Positions 23,597 to 26,932 of a stretch of DNA of 26,932 nt are shown in pieces. The stretch lies in assembly GCA_946479615.1 (NCBI GenBank), contig CAMLGR010000052.1, positions 1 to 26,932 of the forward strand. The letters are read 5' to 3'. A program made the translations under genes and the position numbers. The notes under the pieces were generated by a model. The model was not told the origin of the DNA and made no database searches. It saw only the letters and a program-made list of their open reading frames with translations. This DNA is from an uncultured Bacteroidota bacterium (GTDB taxonomy: Bacteria > Bacteroidota > Bacteroidia > Chitinophagales > Chitinophagaceae). Position 1 is the stretch's first letter; each line of letters begins with the position of its first letter.

Positions 23597-23683
23597 ACAC
23601 CCTGGCATACACGAAAAAGCTGATATCGTACCATATATAATGGTAAGAGACCCCGATGCATTTTATTTTTTTAATTTTGCCCG

Positions 23684-23705
23684 AACTGTCATTGCAATGA
23701 CAGTT
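23684..23705. promoter_or_regulatory. Perfect 22-base palindrome, operator candidate
   Basis: Each half reads AACTGTCATTG into its exact complement with no spacer. It starts five bases after a TAATTTTG box (23672-23679, exact TAnnTTTG), so it would cover the transcription start of a transcript running toward the ferritin-like genes. Length and symmetry fit a TetR- or MarR-like dimer site. No -33 element is evident. Confidence 0.5.
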
Positions 23706-23895
23706 GTATTACTCATCCCCATAACGTCTAGCCTTATTTTGGTTTTTCATCTGAATGATTAAACAAATTATTCGTCCACGCATTTATCATCCGGGTTTAT
23801 CCCTATATTTTTTTATTTTGATAGCACCTGTAACACGTATTGAATACAATTTCATTTCACTATTGATTTCAAAACCAATCCCGCAATCTAAAGGA

Positions 23896-23914
23896 ATACT
23901 TATTGCGTAAGTAT
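23896..23914. repeat. Small perfect hairpin before the ferritin-like genes
   Basis: ATACTTA (23896-23902) and TAAGTAT (23908-23914) have a 5-base spacer TTGCG. It is 68 bases before the ATG at 23982, with no T-run after it. It may be a regulator site or a leader hairpin. Confidence 0.35.
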
Positions 23915-23981
23915 CGTTACCAACCGGGAGCCTTCACAAGTTCAATTCCAATCTTTATTTAATCATTTAAATTATTAGCCC

Positions 23982-24689
23982 ATGCCTAAGATCATTGAAT
24001 CCGGCAATGGAATGCTTTTGCCCGATGCGGAAAGTCAAAAGGCTATATCAAGAAGAAAGTTTCTTGGTTATGGTACTGCTGCGACCGCATTGGCTATTGG
24101 TATTGCCGCCTGCCACAAAAACGACGACGATAATGACAACAACAATGGTATTAATCTCGGAAGTGGTGATACCGGTATCCTGAATTATGCTTACGCACTT
24201 GAACAACTGGAAGCAGCATTTTACATACAGGTAATCACTTCCCCGTATTCAGGTATCACACAGACAGAAACCGCATTGCTGACTGATATCAGGGACCATG
24301 AAGTAGCGCACCGCGAATTTTTCAAAGCAGCATTGGCAGGTAATGCTATCCAGGCGCTGACACCGAATTTCAGCGCGATCAATTTTTCAAGCCGCGACAG
24401 CGTACTCGGTGCTGCTAAAACATTTGAAGATCTTGGTGTATCCGCTTACAATGGAGCAGGCAAACTTATTGTTAACCCTGCTTATCTCACACTCGCCGGC
24501 AAGATCGTATCGGTAGAAGCAAGACATGCCGCCCTGATACGCGACCTGATCAGTAATGGAACGTTTGCAGATAGTACTGTTGTCAATTCAATGGGACTGG
24601 ATCAAAGCAATGCACCCGGTACTGTTATAACAGCAGCTAATGAATTCCTTACTACAAAAATTACCGGAAAAAATTTACCCACTTCTTAA
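23982..24689 (+). CDS. Tat-exported ferritin-like lipoprotein (first of pair)
   Basis: 235 residues. The twin-arginine signal SRRKFLG (23-29) leads into a hydrophobic stretch ending in a lipobox (IAAC, C44), followed by an Asp/Asn-rich linker (47-55). The ferritin-like four-helix domain (about 62-200) keeps the expected metal ligands in order: E77 (LEAAFY), E107 and H110 (DHEVAH), E149 (FEDLG), E179 and H182 (VEARH). This is the Ferritin_2-type domain found in exported bacterial proteins whose role is poorly known; iron binding or oxidation is likely from the ligands. Tat export agrees with folding around metal in the cytoplasm. The next gene starts 11 bases after its stop and encodes a second copy of the domain, so the two probably act together. 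Confidence 0.88.
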   Translation: MPKIIESGNGMLLPDAESQKAISRRKFLGYGTAATALAIGIAACHKNDDDNDNNNGINLGSGDTGILNYAYALEQLEAAFYIQVITSPYSGITQTETALLTDIRDHEVAHREFFKAALAGNAIQALTPNFSAINFSSRDSVLGAAKTFEDLGVSAYNGAGKLIVNPAYLTLAGKIVSVEARHAALIRDLISNGTFADSTVVNSMGLDQSNAPGTVITAANEFLTTKITGKNLPTS

Positions 24690-24700
24690 AACTGGTATTT

Positions 24701-25561
24701 ATGAATGTCAAACATATTTTCAACGAAATAGAAAAAACAGACCCGGAAATATATCAGCGCCTGGATACACGACGCAATACCATGAAAGAATTCGCCGGTA
24801 TCGCTGGTAAATTAGCCCTGGCAGCAGTTCCTATTGCACTTGGCGGCATGTTTAAAAAAGCATACGGTCAAACTTCTTCTACGCTTGTAGGTATTCTTAA
24901 TTATGCACTAACCCTGGAATACCTGGAAGCAAAATTCTATGCTACGGGAAATGCGAGCGCCAATCTTATTCCTGCCGGCGCACCCGCTTCCGCCCTTCAG
25001 AATATTGGCGCCCATGAAACCGCTCACGTCGCTTTTTTAAAATCTGCGATCATGAGCGCCGGTGGAACACCTGTCCCCGAACCTGCTTTCGATTTTACAG
25101 CCGGCAACGGTTCCGGCGCCGGCCCTTTTACAGGCGTATTCAGTAATTATGCATTGTTCCTTGCCGTTGCTCAAACGTTTGAAGATACCGGCGTAAGAGC
25201 TTATAAAGGACAAGCCGCCGAGCCTGCACTGATGGCGAATAATGATGTACTGACTGCTGCACTACAGATCCATTCTGTGGAAGCAAGACATGCATCACAT
25301 ATCCGCCAGATGCGCCGCGCAAATGGAGGGCTTGTTCCTGCCGGTGTGACAGTAAAACCCTGGATCACGCTGAACCAAAGCGGCATCATGTCCAGCGATG
25401 TACAGGCTAGTTATAATGGAGAAGAAGTGACCAGCCAGGCCAATGTACCGATAGTAAATATTGGCGGACAAACGATATCGGCCAGTGCGGCCTCAGAAGC
25501 TTTTGATGAACCACTGACCATGACACAGGTACTTGCAATCGTCGATCCGTTTATTGCATAG
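24701..25561 (+). CDS. Exported ferritin-like protein (second of pair)
   Basis: 286 residues. The N-terminus is long and charged (1-28) before a hydrophobic segment (about 31-50) ending in KKAYGQ, so it is a late signal or anchor without a clear twin-arginine lipobox. The ferritin-like domain (about 60-200) has E76 (LEAKFY), H105/E106/H109 (AHETAH), E151 (FEDTG), E184 and H187 (VEARH), the same ligand set as the first gene. A C-terminal extension of about 80 residues (from GVTVKPWITLNQSG) is absent from the partner; it has Asn/Ser-rich stretches and ends in LTMTQVLAIVDPFIA. It is co-transcribed with the first gene (11-base gap). Metal binding is likely; the reaction is unknown. Confidence 0.87.
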   Translation: MNVKHIFNEIEKTDPEIYQRLDTRRNTMKEFAGIAGKLALAAVPIALGGMFKKAYGQTSSTLVGILNYALTLEYLEAKFYATGNASANLIPAGAPASALQNIGAHETAHVAFLKSAIMSAGGTPVPEPAFDFTAGNGSGAGPFTGVFSNYALFLAVAQTFEDTGVRAYKGQAAEPALMANNDVLTAALQIHSVEARHASHIRQMRRANGGLVPAGVTVKPWITLNQSGIMSSDVQASYNGEEVTSQANVPIVNIGGQTISASAASEAFDEPLTMTQVLAIVDPFIA

Positions 25562-25572
25562 TGTTATGATCA

Positions 25573-25632
25573 AAACAGGCTGAGGAAATTCATAATTATA
25601 AATTCATAATTCTTAATTTCCTCAGCCTGTTT
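25573..25632. terminator. Strong 18-base-arm hairpin between convergent genes
   Basis: The arms 25573-25590 and 25615-25632 are exact inverted repeats. The 24-base loop is A+T-rich and holds a repeated TTCATAATT. The + strand ends GTTTATTT and the - strand ends GTTTTGAT, so it can stop both the ferritin-like operon and the convergent hydrolase gene. Confidence 0.85.
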
Positions 25633-25639
25633 ATTTAGT

Positions 25640-26932
25640 TCACTGTTTGATATAAAAAGGAAAGTTGGCAGTAGCAACATTATTATTGCCATCCGTGATA
25701 TAGACAAATAAACGATAAGCGCCTTCGGCGGCTGGTGTTGTAAATTTTGCATTACCATCGTTGCCCGAAGTCACTGCCCCGTCGATCGCTTTTGGCTTCG
25801 CTTCAAAATCACCGCCATTGCCTACCTGTGTAGGTTCCGGCAATAATTCCCAGCGATAAGAAAGTTTATCACGATCGGGATCAGTGGCTATTACCGTTGC
25901 CGTATAACTATTGCCTGGTTTCAGGTATACATTGTCAAGTATTTTTTTCTTATCCACCTGTAAGGAGTATACATGCGGCGCCTGGTTCTTTGGCCAGCTT
26001 CCTGACCAGAGGTATTGCATCACATCAACCACTTCCGATTCTTCGCCTTTGTCTGTAAAGATTCCATACCAGGTAGGAGTTCGCTCCTGTTTTTGTCCCC
26101 AGAGAAAAACATAAGAACCCAAACACTTACCCCTGTCTTTTTCAACTCCATATTCATAACGGCTTTTATACACGCCTGCTTTTTCGCTGCTTGTTTCTTC
26201 GATAGGAGATTTCCATTCGGTTTGCAATCCTTCCCAATGTCCTGTTGGCCCCCATTCTGTTACCATATAGGCACCATCCCAACCGGCTGTGCGTATCGCG
26301 CCGGGCAAAGTCGCCAATCCTGCATAGGTATTAATTGCGAGGAAATCGATATCTGTTGCACGTTCCTTTATATAATCAACCAATCCCTTGCTGACACCAG
26401 CGAGTACGGTTGTTGTAGGATGATTCGGATCCTCCTGATGTATCATTTTTGAGATATCATTAACCGCGTTCCATACAGCAGGATTTTTATACTGGAGATT
26501 TAATTCATTTCCAATGCCCCAGGCCAGCAAAGCCGGATGATTTTTATATTTTATGACTTCAGCTCTTACACGATCGAGTTGTTTCCTGACAGCAGCCGTA
26601 TCATCATAATTAAATCCATGACGTTCCGCTACTACATCCAATCCCATCAATACTGTCAAGCCGTAACGTTGTGCTGAATCCAATACTTTTTGTCCGTCAC
26701 GTGTACCCCAGGTACGAATGGAATTACCACCATACGCTGCAATGCGGTCAGGATAACGACTGCCTCCTGCTCCTTTTATAAAATAGGCTTCATTGGCCCT
26801 GTATAATTGATAACTGTTACCAGTCTTCCGTATCTCTACTTTAACAGGATCTTTTTGTTTAACACTTGTTCCCGGTTGTGCAGTAGCAGTGATCACTGCA
26901 AAGGATAGCAGGGCCGCCGCAAGAGGCTTATA
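25640..26932 (-). CDS. Clan-A glycoside hydrolase (GH2-type TIM barrel) with C-terminal Ig-like domain, 5' end outside window
   Basis: The frame stays open to the window edge, so the true start lies beyond 26932. The first visible residues (YKPLAAALLSFAVITATAQPG) are a signal peptide, which shows that the GTG at 26896 is not the start. The barrel shows GGNSIRTWG, the acid/base E in AWGIGNELN (codon 26506-26504) and the likely nucleophile E in MVTEWGP (codon 26257-26255), with FLAINTYAG between them, as in GH2-like and GH5-like clan-A enzymes. From about codon 310 on, an Ig-like or cadherin-like segment (PHVYSLQVDKKKILDNVYL, ATDPDRDKLSYRWEL) ends the protein. Substrate cannot be told. The GH2 sandwich domains are absent from the visible part, so GH5-like is an alternative. 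It converges on the ferritin-like pair. Confidence 0.82.
   Translation of the reverse strand, partial: YKPLAAALLSFAVITATAQPGTSVKQKDPVKVEIRKTGNSYQLYRANEAYFIKGAGGSRYPDRIAAYGGNSIRTWGTRDGQKVLDSAQRYGLTVLMGLDVVAERHGFNYDDTAAVRKQLDRVRAEVIKYKNHPALLAWGIGNELNLQYKNPAVWNAVNDISKMIHQEDPNHPTTTVLAGVSKGLVDYIKERATDIDFLAINTYAGLATLPGAIRTAGWDGAYMVTEWGPTGHWEGLQTEWKSPIEETSSEKAGVYKSRYEYGVEKDRGKCLGSYVFLWGQKQERTPTWYGIFTDKGEESEVVDVMQYLWSGSWPKNQAPHVYSLQVDKKKILDNVYLKPGNSYTATVIATDPDRDKLSYRWELLPEPTQVGNGGDFEAKPKAIDGAVTSGNDGNAKFTTPAAEGAYRLFVYITDGNNNVATANFPFYIKQ

Larger units (their letters stand above)
23597..23981. other. 385-base gene-free gap before the ferritin-like pair
   Basis: No convincing coding region. It contains a TAATTTTG -7-like box (23672-23679), a perfect 22-base palindrome (23684-23705) and an ATACTTA/TAAGTAT hairpin (23896-23914). 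The rest is A+T-rich with no recognised RNA motif. A long leader or a second promoter for the ferritin-like genes is possible. Confidence 0.5.

Noticed and set aside
25172..25181. CAAACGTTTG palindrome as a LacI-type operator
   Set aside because: It lies deep inside the second ferritin-like gene, codes for conserved residues (QTFED) and lacks the CG flanks.
26894..26896. GTG at 26896 as start of the right-edge glycoside hydrolase
   Set aside because: The frame continues upstream with a signal peptide core to the window edge, so the gene is 5'-truncated by the window.

Overview
The window looks like a chromosomal segment of a Bacteroidota species, probably Chitinophagaceae or a near relative. 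This is inferred from the types of proteins (propeller sensor, Tat-exported lyase-like protein, S9 peptidase, DUF885, ferritin-like pair), from the moderate G+C content, and from promoter boxes of the Bacteroidota kind (TTTG about 20 bases before TAnnTTTG). Strands switch often, genes sit in short runs, and the gaps are rich in palindromes. I see no rRNA, tRNA, CRISPR array, phage or insertion sequence.

Left part (1-7308): the start of a regulator-propeller sensor gene that seems to lack any ATG/GTG/TTG start, a secreted GH27 alpha-galactosidase, a divergent Tat-exported protein with a lyase-like layout, a small four-helix membrane protein, and a Crp/Fnr regulator (apparently leaderless) followed 29 bases later by a ClC chloride transporter with CBS domains.

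Middle part (7530-14997): three + strand genes fit trans-4-hydroxyproline breakdown: a DapA-family deaminase, a two-cysteine proline racemase/hydroxyproline epimerase, and a DadA-like FAD oxidase/dehydrogenase. Facing them are a secreted DUF885 metalloprotease-like protein and a secreted S9 (DPP IV-type) peptidase. Together they suggest use of Pro/Hyp-rich peptides. The last enzyme of the pathway, ketoglutarate semialdehyde dehydrogenase, is not here.

Right-middle part (15471-21481): uxuA and an SDR (likely fructuronate reductase) on the - strand, then a LacI-type regulator and a PL5/PL38-like polysaccharide lyase on the + strand. The 14-base operator-like sequence CGnAAACGTTTnCG occurs just before and just after the regulator gene. 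This reads as a small uronic-acid polymer locus. A sorbosone-dehydrogenase-like secreted beta-propeller follows.

Right part (21482-26932): a small secreted basic protein, a RibD-C/dihydrofolate-reductase-like enzyme, a strong candidate for a ~113-nt structured RNA (22823-22935) with its own promoter and terminator, a lipoprotein, two ferritin-like exported proteins in tandem behind a perfect 22-base palindrome, and the 3' part of a clan-A glycoside hydrolase running off the right edge.

The most unusual feature of the window is its gaps. At least five carry long palindromes whose arms are built of short, imperfectly repeated words (CCACAGAGG, CCACATAGG, CCACGGATG, GCAAAGAGG). There is also a ~156-base-period degenerate tandem repeat that supplies the stop codon of uxuA, and a cluster of four AGGTG(A/T)CACCT units.
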